Source: Streptococcus mitis SK579
GTDB lineage: Bacteria > Bacillota > Bacilli > Lactobacillales > Streptococcaceae
Length of the DNA: 64,000 bases
Direction of reading: 5' to 3'
Assembly (NCBI RefSeq): GCF_000257905.1
Contig: NZ_AJJL01000078.1
Span: 16,983-80,982, forward strand
Shown: piece after piece, positions 8,164 through 17,394 of the stretch
How positions within the stretch are numbered: position 1 is the first letter of the stretch
Layout: every line of letters starts with the position of its first letter
Notes under the pieces: generated by a model
Databases searched by the model: none
Told to the model about the DNA's origin: nothing
What the model saw: the letters and a program-made list of their open reading frames with translations, nothing else
Made by a program: the position numbers and the translations under genes

Positions 8164-8832
8164 TTATTCTTCAGTTCCAAGGAAGTTTTTTGCAACAAGG
8201 GCTGCAAGAACTCCACCAACGATTGGGGCAAGGATAAAAATCCAAACTTGTTGAAGAGCTGCGCCACCTACCAAGACAGCTGGGGCCAAGCTACGAGCTG
8301 GGTTTACTGACAGTCCAGTGATGTTCAATCCCACAAGAATCATTGCCATCAATGACAAACCGATTACCAAACCAGCAATCGCGCCATTTCCCTTGCTTGC
8401 TGATGTCACAGTCATGATAACCAAGACAAACAAGAAAGTTGCGATAACTTCAAACAAGAAACCACCAAAGACAGTGACTCCGTTTGCCAAGGCATTTTCA
8501 CCAAGACTTGCAGTTGACATCCCTGAGTTAGCCAAGAGGAAGAAGACAGAAGCAGATGCCAAGAAAGCTCCAACTACTTGTCCAAGGATGTAGTTGACAA
8601 AATCTTTTGATGACAAACGTTTGTTTACAAACATAGCAATCGAAACAGCTGGGTTCAAGTGAGCACCTGAAACAGTTCCGATTGAGTAAGCTGCAACTAC
8701 GATTGCCAGACCAAAAGCAAGGGCAATTCCAAGGTGTCCAAGGCCTTCAACACCATTTCCAAAAACAACAGCTCCTGTCCCAATGAACACAAGCATGAAC
8801 GTACCGATTAATTCAGCGATAAATTTTTTCAT
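8164..8832 (-). CDS. Aquaporin / MIP family channel
   Basis: A 222-residue six-span channel with both half-helix motifs: HLNPAVS (about residues 57-63) and VNPARS (about 176-181). The short length and TGLSVNPARSLAPA loop resemble AqpZ-like water channels more than glycerol facilitators, which carry longer loops and an Asp after the second NPA. It is likely to pass water and possibly small neutral solutes such as H2O2; the selectivity is inferred. Monocistronic, with a good GGAG site. Confidence 0.92.
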   Translation of the reverse strand: MKKFIAELIGTFMLVFIGTGAVVFGNGVEGLGHLGIALAFGLAIVVAAYSIGTVSGAHLNPAVSIAMFVNKRLSSKDFVNYILGQVVGAFLASASVFFLLANSGMSTASLGENALANGVTVFGGFLFEVIATFLFVLVIMTVTSASKGNGAIAGLVIGLSLMAMILVGLNITGLSVNPARSLAPAVLVGGAALQQVWIFILAPIVGGVLAALVAKNFLGTEE

Positions 8833-8937
8833 TTTCTTTCTCCTTTTTTCAAAAACTAGGTACTAGTCTATCAAAAGTAGGAAAGGGTTTCAAGAAAATT
8901 GTTTGGAAAGTTTTTTGAAAATCTGACTCGCTTTTTC

Positions 8938-9729
8938 TTAGTATTGAAAAGACTGGATAGCTTGTTTCAAGTCATCTTGTAAACTATTTCTCTGGTCAAG
9001 TTGAACATAGACTTCCAACAAACAGGATCTGAAGTTAGAAAATTTATAAAAATCTTCCCTTTCTTCTATCGGGAAATCAACAGTTTTTATCCAAGAAGCT
9101 ACTTGCTCTTGCTCCAACTTTCCTTGTAAAATAGGTTCATAAATCACTCTTGCTAAACGCCAATCCTCATCATCTGTAAAGCGAATCAAAATTCTTTTAA
9201 ATAGTTGACCAAGTATGTCAAACACTTCATGAACTCTGTTTTTAGGAAAGTCTGGATGACAAACCACTTCTGTCAGCAAATCGGCTCCATGTGCAAAAGC
9301 GTGAACCCAACCATACCGACTTGAAAAACCTGTCGTATCCTCTTCTTTTTCAAGATAATGCAAACCTTGATCGAGCATCGTATTTCTGATATTAGTTTGC
9401 AGCACTTGATAAAAAATAGAGTGTTCATTACCATCAGCTGATAAGAGATTTGCATAAATAAGTGCTCGAAAAGAGCGTTCAAGCGTTGAAGTTTCTGTCT
9501 TATCAATCTCTTTATCTAGACCACAATCAGAAACAATCCTAGCAGCGATAAACTGAAATTGTTCCTGTGTAAATAGCTCCTCCTGAATCCCCCTAGCAAA
9601 ACTTGTAAAAACAAGGTCATCACGAATTTCTGGAGAAGGATCTCCTAAATGATCAAGCAACCACTGGATTTCCTCCTGGTTATAATTTGGTTTTTCTTCT
9701 GCTATTTTTCTAAGTAACTCTTGATACAT
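8938..9729 (-). CDS. DUF2785 family protein
   Basis: A 263-residue soluble, mostly alpha-helical protein matching the DUF2785 family (core GLHYLEKEEDTTGFSSRYGW, then HAFAHGADLL). No biochemical function is established. The frame opens at 9777, but the ATG at 9729 with AGAGG upstream fits better and leaves an 11-nt gap after the HxlR regulator gene, with which it appears co-transcribed. Confidence 0.82.
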   Translation of the reverse strand: MYQELLRKIAEEKPNYNQEEIQWLLDHLGDPSPEIRDDLVFTSFARGIQEELFTQEQFQFIAARIVSDCGLDKEIDKTETSTLERSFRALIYANLLSADGNEHSIFYQVLQTNIRNTMLDQGLHYLEKEEDTTGFSSRYGWVHAFAHGADLLTEVVCHPDFPKNRVHEVFDILGQLFKRILIRFTDDEDWRLARVIYEPILQGKLEQEQVASWIKTVDFPIEEREDFYKFSNFRSCLLEVYVQLDQRNSLQDDLKQAIQSFQY

Positions 9730-9740
9730 GGGCAATACCT

Positions 9741-10073
9741 CTACATTTCTAGCAACTTGATATAATCTAGACCCCATTTCTCGACAGCATCTAAAACAAC
9801 TCTGAATTCCTGTCCCATTTCGGTTAAGCTGTACTCAACTCGTGGTGGAACTTCGGCATAGACCTTTCGTTGAACAATCTTATCCTTTTCTAATTGACGG
9901 AGATGACGGGTCAAAATAGTTTGAGTAATCCCAGGCAATAATCTCTGCAATTCTTTAAATCGTTTGGTACCCGTACTCAACTGATAAATGATTACCAGTG
10001 CCCATTTCCCCGTTAAAACCCTCTGCGTTGTCGCAAATGGACAAATACCATACTCACTCACTTTATTTGTCAT
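9741..10073 (-). CDS. HxlR-family transcriptional regulator
   Basis: A 110-residue winged-HTH protein. The N-terminal CPFATTQRVLTGKWALVIIYQL (Cys11 conserved) and LPGITQTILTRHLRQLE recognition helix are typical HxlR/YodB. Such proteins often sense quinones, diamide or aldehydes through that N-terminal Cys. It is divergent from a SnoaL-like gene, and a 9-bp inverted repeat lies between them (10114-10145). Confidence 0.92.
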   Translation of the reverse strand: MTNKVSEYGICPFATTQRVLTGKWALVIIYQLSTGTKRFKELQRLLPGITQTILTRHLRQLEKDKIVQRKVYAEVPPRVEYSLTEMGQEFRVVLDAVEKWGLDYIKLLEM

Positions 10074-10113
10074 AAAATATCTTCTTTCTATTTTTTTAAA
10101 AAAATTTATCTTT

Positions 10114-10145
10114 TAGTATCAATAATAGTACCACTTTTGATACTA
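10114..10145. promoter_or_regulatory. Candidate HxlR operator
   Basis: TAGTATCAA (10114-10122) and TTGATACTA (10137-10145) are perfect 9-bp inverted arms 14 bp apart, between the divergent hxlR and SnoaL-like genes. A possible rightward promoter follows: TTGTTT 10166-10171, 16 bp, TACAAT 10188-10193. Confidence 0.65.
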
Positions 10146-10223
10146 GCTATCGAAAAAGTGTCTACTTGTTTTTTTGTTTGTAACTGTTACAATTATATCA
10201 TAAAAAAGAAATGGAGAATAGAT

Positions 10224-10613
10224 ATGTCAACAAACTTAGAAATTTTCAATGCTTATAACCAAGCTTTAATTGCTGGTGACTTTCCTGGTGTCTTTGAAAC
10301 GATGGCAGACGATATTGTCTGGCATCAATCTGGTACTCATAGTATATCTGGTACAGTAGTTGGTAAGGACCAACTAGGACCTCACCTAGCTATATTTGCT
10401 GAGAAAACTAATGGAACCTTTAAGGTGATAACAAATTGGGTTTCTGACAATAAGGATTTAATCGCAGCCAATGTTACTTTTCTTGGAACACGTGCTGATG
10501 GTACTGAACTCAATATGAACGGGATTGACCTCTTCCGTATTGAAGACGGAAAAATCAAAGAAGTTTGGCTCTTCTCTTCAGATCAAGCTGAAGAAGATAG
10601 CTTTTGGGGATAA
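10224..10613 (+). CDS. SnoaL-like (NTF2-fold) protein
   Basis: A 129-residue NTF2-fold protein: the N-terminal helix NLEIFNAYNQALIAGDFPGVF, then MADDIVWHQSGTHSISGTVVGKD and the C-terminal FRIEDGKIKEVWLF. SnoaL-like proteins bind or convert small polyketide or steroid-type molecules, but many members are uncharacterised. The start at 10224 has ATGGAGAA upstream. The divergent HxlR gene with a palindrome between suggests it is the induced detoxification-type target; this is inference. Confidence 0.85.
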   Translation: MSTNLEIFNAYNQALIAGDFPGVFETMADDIVWHQSGTHSISGTVVGKDQLGPHLAIFAEKTNGTFKVITNWVSDNKDLIAANVTFLGTRADGTELNMNGIDLFRIEDGKIKEVWLFSSDQAEEDSFWG

Positions 10614-10783
10614 TTTAAAAGACCAGGACAAAAAATTTTGATTTTGGGAATTTTTTATTATAAATTTTTTAAAGCAATAGACTAGATAAAAAAGCGAACA
10701 AGACAGAATTCTGAGTATCAGATAACTCGTTTTGTTCGCTTTTTATATTTAAGGTTAGACTTTTGTCCCAGACTCTTTTAATT
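10613..10783. repeat. Miniature inverted-repeat element, about 170 bp
   Basis: The ends are imperfect inverted repeats: ATTTAAAAGACCAGGACAAA at the left and TTTTGTCCCAGACTCTTTT at the right (10761-10779). Inside lies a hairpin, AAAAAGCGAACAA / TTTGTTCGCTTTTT (10688-10744), that can act as a terminator in both directions. It carries no gene and lies between two convergent genes. Confidence 0.6.
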
Positions 10784-12579
10784 TACTCCCCCAACTGGGC
10801 GCTGTAGGCGATAATCTGGTCAACTGTGTCTGACAAGAATTGGATAGTATCACGAAGTGGTTTATCTGTTGAAATATCAGCACCGATAATCATGGCTGAC
10901 TCAAGTGGTGTCTTGCTACCACCTGATTTGAGGAGATTGAGCCAGTCTTCAGCTCCAGTTTCAGAATGTTTCAGATGAAGATAACCAGCAGTCGAGATGA
11001 CTAGTCCTGCCGAGTAAGTGTAGCTATACAAGCCCATGTAATAGTGAGCTTGGCGCATCCAAGTCAAAGCCGCATCATCGTCAATTTCAATGGCGTCGCC
11101 CCAGAAATCCGTCAAAACTTCCTTCATAATGCTGTTTAGTTTGCTTGCTCCGAAGGTTTCTCCTTCTTCAATCAATGTATACACCTTACGCTGGAAGGCT
11201 GCTTCCAAAAGGTGAGTGATAAAGTTATGGAAGTAGGTATCTGTCAAGCGGTGAGCAAGAGCGAAGCGTTTTTGACGTGGATCGTCTGACTGATTTTCTA
11301 AATAATCACTTAAAAGCAATTCATTGAAGGTTGATGGCGCTTCGACATAGTAGGTCGACATGTGGGCATTGAAGTAACTTTGGTGATTGTCCGAGAAAAT
11401 GAATTGACCAGAATGCCCGATTTCATGAATCAAGGTATAAACATCACTCAAACGACCTGTCCAGCTCATGAGGACATACGGATGCACACGGTAGGGATCA
11501 GCTGCATACCCACCAGAATCCTTGCCACTATTGGCAGCGAAGTCCACCCAGCGCTCTTCTTGGTAACGAGCAACTTCCTGACAATATTCTTGCCCCAATG
11601 GTGCGACTGATTTCATAACCAAATCATAGGCATCATCAATGCTAACCTCTGGATTAAGAGCACTGTCTAAGTCCAATTTCCAATCAGCAAAGGTCATCTT
11701 TTCAAGACCATTAACCTTGGCAACATGCTTGAGGTATCTCTGAGCAACGGGCGCAAAGTCCTTCATGATGAGGTCAATCTGACGATCAAACATGGCACGG
11801 TCCACTTCTTGCTCAGCTAGAAGATAGTCAAAGACTGAGTCATAGCCCTTCATATCTGCCAAGAGTTTTTCAGACTTGACTTGGGCTAAATAAGCTGCCG
11901 CAGCTGTATTTTGGTGCTTACGAAGTCCTTCTGAGAAGGAACGGAAGGATTTCTCACGGACTTCAGCGTTCTCATGGTTTTGGTAGAAATTCTCATAAGT
12001 CACAAAGCTGTTTTTGTAGGTCTTGCCATGAGCTTCAAAGTCCGCCATTTCGAAATCCCCAGCTCGCATCTTTGTGTAAATGTCCTGTGGACTGTAGAAA
12101 ACTTCACCCAGATGGGTCAAAGCCTTCTCCACATCAGCCCCCAGATAGTGGGCTTTTTTGATTTTGGCCTGACGAATAGCTGCCGTCAAGTGAGGCAATT
12201 TACCCAAACGGTCTAAGACTTCCTCATCAGCTTCCACCAAGGCATCGTCAAAAAAGGTCAAAGCTACACTAGCATCTGTTTCAAATTCCATCCCAGCTTG
12301 AGCAATATTAGCAAATTCGTCATTGCTATAGTCTGTCGTCTGAGGCATAAAGCCATAGTTTCCAATATGGCTCATCTGAATATAGATTTGTTCCAATTCC
12401 ACAAATGCCTTTTCAAAATCCTCAAAAGTGTGAAGATTGCCCTTGTAATCACGGCTAAACTGATTGATGTCTTCGCGAGCCTTCTCGATCGCACGTAAGA
12501 AATCCTCACGGTCTTGGTATAGGGCTGTTAAATCCCAAAGTTCCTTCTCTGGAAATTCTGAACGGTGTTTTTGTTCCAT
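10783..12579 (-). CDS. pepF: Oligoendopeptidase F
   Basis: A 598-residue M3B zinc metallopeptidase. The catalytic HEIGH motif is near residue 385 (LIHEIGHSGQF), and the downstream zinc ligand glutamate lies in the YVEAPSTFNELL segment. Length matches PepF/PepB (about 600). It degrades peptides of roughly 6-20 residues in the cytoplasm and affects peptide recycling and pheromone turnover in streptococci. The ATG has a GGAAG site, and it follows rsmE by 10 nt. Confidence 0.96.
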   Translation of the reverse strand: MEQKHRSEFPEKELWDLTALYQDREDFLRAIEKAREDINQFSRDYKGNLHTFEDFEKAFVELEQIYIQMSHIGNYGFMPQTTDYSNDEFANIAQAGMEFETDASVALTFFDDALVEADEEVLDRLGKLPHLTAAIRQAKIKKAHYLGADVEKALTHLGEVFYSPQDIYTKMRAGDFEMADFEAHGKTYKNSFVTYENFYQNHENAEVREKSFRSFSEGLRKHQNTAAAAYLAQVKSEKLLADMKGYDSVFDYLLAEQEVDRAMFDRQIDLIMKDFAPVAQRYLKHVAKVNGLEKMTFADWKLDLDSALNPEVSIDDAYDLVMKSVAPLGQEYCQEVARYQEERWVDFAANSGKDSGGYAADPYRVHPYVLMSWTGRLSDVYTLIHEIGHSGQFIFSDNHQSYFNAHMSTYYVEAPSTFNELLLSDYLENQSDDPRQKRFALAHRLTDTYFHNFITHLLEAAFQRKVYTLIEEGETFGASKLNSIMKEVLTDFWGDAIEIDDDAALTWMRQAHYYMGLYSYTYSAGLVISTAGYLHLKHSETGAEDWLNLLKSGGSKTPLESAMIIGADISTDKPLRDTIQFLSDTVDQIIAYSAQLGE

Positions 12580-12589
12580 TTTCTTCCTC

Positions 12590-13333
12590 TTATTTCTCTA
12601 ATTCTAATAAAACACTAAGGGCTGATAAAGCGTAAAGTGGTGCTGTTTCTGCTCGTAAAATACGAGGACCAAGACCTGCCAATACTGCTCCCTTAGCTTC
12701 AAAACTTTCGATTTCTGCAGGTGACAGACCACCTTCTGGACCAAAAATAAAGAGCAGTTTTGCTCCTTTTTCAAGGCCACTAACTGCTTGTAAAAGCGCA
12801 GCGGATTCTCCTTCTTTAGCTGATTCTTCATAGGCTACTATGATAGAGTCAAACTGGTCCAGTTGAACTAGAAAGTCTAATTTTTTCTCGAAAAGTGTAA
12901 CACTCGGTACTAGATTACGCTTGCTTTGCTCTGCTGCTCCAAGGGCAATTTTTTCTAGTTTTTCAACCTTTTTACCCAATTTCTTACCATCCCATTTGGC
13001 GACCGACCAATCGGCAGGGAAGGCCCAAACCTGGCTGGCACCTAGTTCCGTCACTTTTTGAGCGATAAACTCCAGCTTGTCCCCCTTGGGAAAGCCGGAT
13101 GCAATGGTCACTTGGACTGGCAGTTCCACATTGTCATCTAGTTCTTCTACCAATTCAAACTGACGGGCTTCCACATCCAGCACACGCGCCAAGCGCTTAA
13201 TTCCATCATCAAAGACTAAAGTAACCTCATCATCTTCCTTCAGGCGCATAACCTGAAACATATGCTTGCTGGTCTCCTTGTCCTCGATGGTGACAGGAGA
13301 GACTGCACTACCCTTGACAAAATACTGCTGCAT
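12590..13333 (-). CDS. rsmE: 16S rRNA (uracil(1498)-N(3))-methyltransferase
   Basis: A 247-residue SPOUT methyltransferase with an N-terminal PUA-like domain and the C-terminal trefoil-knot segment FGPEGGLSPAEIE (about residues 195-207) and LGPRILRAETAP. It methylates U1498 of 16S rRNA. I start it at MQQYFVKG (13333), which has GGAGG 5 nt upstream and begins 1 nt after the prmA stop; the frame extends four codons more into prmA. The prmA-rsmE pairing is common in Firmicutes. Confidence 0.95.
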   Translation of the reverse strand: MQQYFVKGSAVSPVTIEDKETSKHMFQVMRLKEDDEVTLVFDDGIKRLARVLDVEARQFELVEELDDNVELPVQVTIASGFPKGDKLEFIAQKVTELGASQVWAFPADWSVAKWDGKKLGKKVEKLEKIALGAAEQSKRNLVPSVTLFEKKLDFLVQLDQFDSIIVAYEESAKEGESAALLQAVSGLEKGAKLLFIFGPEGGLSPAEIESFEAKGAVLAGLGPRILRAETAPLYALSALSVLLELEK

Positions 13334-13334
13334 G

Positions 13335-14285
13335 CTAGCCTCCAATCACACCAGAAATATCCTTGGTTTTCTTAAAGACACAGGCATTCCATTCCCCTTG
13401 AACCATGTGAGTTTCGAGGAAAAATCCAGCTGACTCAGCCGACTCGCGCACCATGTCCCACTTGTCCTTGATAATTCCACTCATGATGAGGTAGCCTTCA
13501 TCCTTGACCAAGCGATAAGCATCATCCGTCAGATGAACGAGGATATCCGCCAAGATATTAGCTACAATCACATCTGCCTCAATCTCAACTCCCTTAAGCA
13601 AATCTCCTGCTGCTACATGGATGTTTTCCATACCAGGGTTGAGTTCAATATTTTCCTGAGCCACACGAACCGCCACATCATCTAGGTCGTAGGCGAAAAT
13701 TTCCTTAGCACCCAGAAGCGAGCTGGCAATAGAGAGGACACCTGAACCAGTCCCCACATCTAGCACTGTTTCACCACCACGAAGAACCTGCTCCAAAGCA
13801 AAGAGGCTCATCTTGGTAGTTGGGTGGGTTCCTGTCCCGAAGGCCATACCAGGATCTAGCTTGATAATCTTTTCTCCAGCAGTCGCCTCATAGTCTGTCC
13901 ACGACGGCACGATGGTCAAATCATGAGTAATACGAGCTGGTTCATAATATTTCTTCCAGTTGTCTGCCCAGTCTTCCTCAGCCAAGGCAGTAGTCCCCAT
14001 TTTGACCTCTCCCAAATCCATAAAATCTGTCAATTCTGCTAGACGAGCCTGCAAATCTGACTCAACCGTTGCTACATCAACTGTATCAGGGTAATAGGCT
14101 GTCACTACAATTTCTTCCTGTTGCTCAACCTCTGGGAAAATCTCGCCGAAGCGGTCAACATTTCCTACATAGTCCATGCTATCTTCAATCGCAACGCCTT
14201 GTGCTCCCAGCTCAATCAAGAGGTTGGAAACCAACTCCTCTCCCTCACGCTTCACTGTAACTTTTAACTCTTGCCATGTTTCCAT
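13335..14285 (-). CDS. prmA: Ribosomal protein L11 methyltransferase
   Basis: A 316-residue class I SAM methyltransferase: N-terminal substrate domain, then [15 protein letters not shown], the SAM loop [14 protein letters not shown] (about residues 176-189) and the catalytic-type motif [11 protein letters not shown]. It trimethylates L11. METWQELKV at 14285 matches the family start; the frame extends nine codons further with no better ribosome site. The region immediately upstream shows no strong ribosome site. Confidence 0.95.
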   Translation of the reverse strand: METWQELKVTVKREGEELVSNLLIELGAQGVAIEDSMDYVGNVDRFGEIFPEVEQQEEIVVTAYYPDTVDVATVESDLQARLAELTDFMDLGEVKMGTTALAEEDWADNWKKYYEPARITHDLTIVPSWTDYEATAGEKIIKLDPGMAFGTGTHPTTKMSLFALEQVLRGGETVLDVGTGSGVLSIASSLLGAKEIFAYDLDDVAVRVAQENIELNPGMENIHVAAGDLLKGVEIEADVIVANILADILVHLTDDAYRLVKDEGYLIMSGIIKDKWDMVRESAESAGFFLETHMVQGEWNACVFKKTKDISGVIGG

Positions 14286-14388
14286 CATTAAGATACCAAG
14301 CCCGTCAAACACAAAGCCAAAATAGGAAACTCTCTGAAGACGTTTGTGTCTAAGAGAAGTTTATCTTTTTGGCACCGTGTTTAGGGCG

Positions 14389-14415
14389 GGTTCAGTTTAA
14401 AAATTTAACTGAACC
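14389..14415. terminator. Hairpin downstream of the Nudix gene
   Basis: GGTTCAGTT / AACTGAACC perfect 9-bp arms around an A/T loop, between the Nudix stop and the prmA start region. Confidence 0.65.
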
Positions 14416-14422
14416 ATCCTTT

Positions 14423-14851
14423 CTAATCACTTACTTTTAAATAATCCCTCAATCTCCCCTGGAGCTGAGGCACTGCCTGTTTAGACTTCAAAAACTCCTC
14501 AATAGGCATCAGTTTATAGGCCTGTCCTTCATCTCCAAAGATAATATTGTCAAATTGTTCTTGTCTTAACTGACCAACCATAAAGACAGAGTGCCGACCT
14601 TCATAGAGCATACTTGGATAAACCCTACTCCAAAGCAGACAATCCTCAGTCAGATGAAGCCCCAGTTCTTCATAAACTTCACGCGCAACGCACTCAAAAG
14701 GACTTTCATCCTCCTCTCGTCCCCCACCGGGCAGTTCCCACATATTGGGCCAGGGAATGCTTGCCTTATCATCGCGTAAGATAGTCAAGAGCCTATCCCC
14801 ACAAAACAAAGCAATCTTACAGCCTGTGAAATCAGAAATCTCTATTTCCAT
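14423..14851 (-). CDS. Nudix hydrolase
   Basis: A 142-residue protein with a complete Nudix box G-x5-E-x7-REVYEELGL (about residues 44-66; LPGGGREEDE, then AREVYEELGL). These enzymes hydrolyse nucleoside diphosphates linked to another group, and some cleanse oxidised nucleotides. WELPGGG precedes the box as in MutT-like members. Substrate unknown. Starts 1 nt after the stop of the M50-like protein gene. Confidence 0.9.
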   Translation of the reverse strand: MEIEISDFTGCKIALFCGDRLLTILRDDKASIPWPNMWELPGGGREEDESPFECVAREVYEELGLHLTEDCLLWSRVYPSMLYEGRHSVFMVGQLRQEQFDNIIFGDEGQAYKLMPIEEFLKSKQAVPQLQGRLRDYLKVSD

Positions 14852-14852
14852 A

Positions 14853-15920
14853 TTAGACTCCTTCGGTTAATTCCTTTTCCAGCTCTGCTAACAAGTTTTC
14901 ATAATAGCATTTCTCGTCCCTCAACATTCGACTACTATCCATTTTCTGCTTAGCAATCTTCAGAGCCTTACGAGTTCGATCTATATCTTTCTTAACCTTT
15001 AATTGATACCAGGCTTGTATCACCTGAAGATTGGACATCTTGAGAGACAGAAACGATTTGACCTGTCGAATACTAGCATATTGCTCCGCTTGCTCAAAAT
15101 CTCCTTCCAACAAGGCGATATGAAGCAGGGATAGTTGGGCAACTGTCTGCATCATCGGAGTAGTTGTCCTCTCAAGTAATGCTTGAAACTGCTGTTTAGC
15201 TAATTCTTCCTTTCCTTCCAAAATGGAAACTTCACCTTGCATACCTAATACACCATCCGCAAAACTCCCTCGTGCATCCTCAGGAACTGCTTGAACAAAG
15301 TCTTTCAAATCATATTCTTGAGGAGCCAGCAAAGTTTGAGCAGAATGTCTCAATACCAAGTAGGCGTATTTGGTATTTTCAGGGTGCTGTAGTAATTCCC
15401 AAATTTTTGCTCCATCGGTAATCCCAACTGGCAGAGCATTGAAGAGAAAAAGAGATAAATTTAGACAAATCCAAGTACCTGCAAAATACCAGTTTGTTGT
15501 CAAAAAACCAAAAAGTGTTGCTAATAATATCAAGCAAAGATGAACTATCAAGCCTCCTGAAAGCATCAAGATGATTCTTTGATCACTTTCATTCTCTTTT
15601 AAACCAATATACTGAGCACCAACATTTTTTATAACTGCTGTTCGACTAAGATGAAGCCTGCCTGACTTTTTGGTTAAAAGAAAGTTTCCTAATCCAAAAG
15701 CTACCAGACGATAGCCTGTCAGATAACCACAAAATGCATGACCAAGCTCATGAAGAATAAAGATTACATACATGCTTAGAAAAGCGAAAGCATAACCAAA
15801 ACTAAAAACTAATAATGCAGAATAGCCCAACTCTGCAAATGCGATGGTTCCACAAGCAAAAGCTAGCATCATCACAAGAACAGACACTGTCTGAATCAAA
15901 TATGTCACAAGTTTTTTCAT
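14853..15920 (-). CDS. M50-like membrane metalloprotease homologue
   Basis: A 355-residue protein starting MKKLVTYLIQT at 15920 behind GGGAGAG. It has about five membrane spans, and a zinc motif HELGHAFCGYLTGY lies inside a hydrophobic segment (about residues 57-70), as in site-2-type intramembrane proteases. The second motif reads NALPVGITDG (about 164-173) instead of the usual N-x-x-P-x-x-x-LDG. The soluble C-terminal half (about 190-350) is helical and repeat-like, resembling TPR helices (GKEELAKQQFQALLE). Substrate unknown. Confidence 0.75.
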   Translation of the reverse strand: MKKLVTYLIQTVSVLVMMLAFACGTIAFAELGYSALLVFSFGYAFAFLSMYVIFILHELGHAFCGYLTGYRLVAFGLGNFLLTKKSGRLHLSRTAVIKNVGAQYIGLKENESDQRIILMLSGGLIVHLCLILLATLFGFLTTNWYFAGTWICLNLSLFLFNALPVGITDGAKIWELLQHPENTKYAYLVLRHSAQTLLAPQEYDLKDFVQAVPEDARGSFADGVLGMQGEVSILEGKEELAKQQFQALLERTTTPMMQTVAQLSLLHIALLEGDFEQAEQYASIRQVKSFLSLKMSNLQVIQAWYQLKVKKDIDRTRKALKIAKQKMDSSRMLRDEKCYYENLLAELEKELTEGV

Positions 15921-15938
15921 AAACTCTCCCAATAATTC

Positions 15939-16409
15939 CTAGTATCTTGGATAAGGATAAAACTCTCCCTCTTCCAAGCCAACTTTTCCTTCTTCAAAGA
16001 CTTCTTGATTCCATTCCATGACAAATTCTTCTGCTTCTGGGTCTTCCAAAAAGTCCATAAGGGCATCTAGTCCAACCTCGGCAGTATCTTTAAGGAATAG
16101 CGCAAAATAAGCTAAAAATTCACGAGAAAATCCTTTTTTAGGCAGGTAAGGTATGACAGTCAAATAGTCTTCTGCATTAACTGTTGACTTGGCAGGATTG
16201 TAAAAAAGCACTGCTTCCTCAAAGAGGATATCATCTGACGAAATCTCTCCGTCTTCATCCACCATCTCCACACCTGCAGCATTTTGCGCTTCCAATAGAA
16301 AACTCACTTCTACCGCGTGATTACGCTTGTCCCAACTAATCTCAAAGTCAAAGGGGAAGTTCTTCTCCAACTCTTCCTCTAAAACATCTAAAAATCCATA
16401 TGTTGCCAT
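15939..16409 (-). CDS. DUF3013 family protein
   Basis: A 156-residue very acidic cytosolic protein (MATYGFLDVLEEELEKNFPF...) matching the streptococcal/enterococcal DUF3013 family. Length is normal for the family; function is unknown. It precedes the M50-like and Nudix genes by 18 nt and is probably the first gene of that unit. Confidence 0.85.
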   Translation of the reverse strand: MATYGFLDVLEEELEKNFPFDFEISWDKRNHAVEVSFLLEAQNAAGVEMVDEDGEISSDDILFEEAVLFYNPAKSTVNAEDYLTVIPYLPKKGFSREFLAYFALFLKDTAEVGLDALMDFLEDPEAEEFVMEWNQEVFEEGKVGLEEGEFYPYPRY

Positions 16410-16700
16410 TTTGTCCTCTTTCTATGCGACTCTTAAATCGCCCCGATTGCTCGGAAATATGCTAAAATAGATACTACCATCTTACCACAAAATTATTTTA
16501 TGTCCTAATTATACCATATTACCTCATTTAAACCCTTGGTATTAGTGATTTTCTTAAAAGTCTGATTTCTTTATTTTTCCTGAAAAATCAATATAAAAAG
16601 CCCTCAAAAGGGCTAAGAAACCTATAAAATCAATAGACAAGTAACTAGCACAATTGAACGTGCTTTTTTATTGACTATTACCACGATACCACACTTAATC
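16410..16700. other. AT-rich intergenic stretch with hairpins
   Basis: No gene seen. It holds AGCCCT-caaa-AGGGCT (16598-16613), and AGCAC/GTGCT followed by TTTTTT (about 16648-16670) inside a longer AATCAATAG...CTATT repeat. These probably end transcription of hicAB from the right. The junction marks the start of the AT-rich accessory patch. Confidence 0.55.
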
Positions 16701-17153
16701 TTAAGCTTGAATTTTCTTATCTGCAATAGCATCTGTCAAAGTCTGAGAAAAGTTAAGTCCCATTTCTCGTCCCAACTTATCTGCCCATCTTGGTATGGTC
16801 AAGGTCTTTTTAATTGGTTCCTGACTTCCTAGGTATTCTAATACATCAACAGATACCATAGAAATAAAAGATTTATCAAGGTCATAAGTTGACACGAAAT
16901 CTTCATCATCTTTAAAAGGATCATTATCAATTAAAGACAAGCTATTGATATCTGATGGCTGGGGCAAATCTCCATCATTCTCTATCAAATCTGCAACAGT
17001 TATGCCTAACCACTCTGAACCCATAGCCAAAGCCTCAGAAATCCCCGTACCTTGTGTAGCTGAGTATTCAAAATCTGGGAAATGAACAAAATAAGTCGCT
17101 TTTACCCCATCTGTATCATCATAATAAAATAAAGCTGGATACGTAACTAACAT
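16701..17153 (-). CDS. hicB: HicB-type antitoxin
   Basis: A 150-residue protein with an N-terminal partly degraded RNase-H-fold domain (YPALFYYDDTDGVKATYFVHFPDF, then ATQGTGISEALAMGSEWLG) and a C-terminal DNA-binding region of the RHH/HTH type (TLTIPRWADKLGREMGLNFSQTLTDAI). HicB binds and neutralises HicA and represses the operon through its C-terminus. It follows hicA by 36 nt, the common toxin-first order for this family. Confidence 0.93.
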   Translation of the reverse strand: MLVTYPALFYYDDTDGVKATYFVHFPDFEYSATQGTGISEALAMGSEWLGITVADLIENDGDLPQPSDINSLSLIDNDPFKDDEDFVSTYDLDKSFISMVSVDVLEYLGSQEPIKKTLTIPRWADKLGREMGLNFSQTLTDAIADKKIQA

Positions 17154-17189
17154 CTCACTACCTCCATATCAAAAAGCAGGGGCTGAATT

Positions 17190-17369
17190 TTACAACCCAG
17201 CTTGCTTTCTTATCCCTCTTTCAGTGTACTTATTCAGTTCACCATGAGGGATTGTGATAGGTCTTTCCCCTTGCTTCTCCATTTTAATATGAGAACCTTT
17301 ACCGCCTCTAGTCTTTATCCAACCATGAGCCGTAAGGAGTTTAACCATCTCTTTTTGTGTCATAGGCAT
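17190..17369 (-). CDS. hicA: HicA-type mRNA interferase toxin
   Basis: A 59-residue dsRBD-fold toxin: MTQKEMVKLLTAHGWIKTRG, then GKGSHIKME with the catalytic His (about residue 29) and ITIPHG. HicA cleaves mRNA and tmRNA. The start at 17369 has AGGAGG upstream; the frame to 17396 would begin on the -10 box of its own promoter, so it is excluded. The operator for HicB lies between -35 and -10. Confidence 0.93.
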   Translation of the reverse strand: MPMTQKEMVKLLTAHGWIKTRGGKGSHIKMEKQGERPITIPHGELNKYTERGIRKQAGL

Positions 17370-17394
17370 AGCGCTTTTACCTCCTGACAACACC

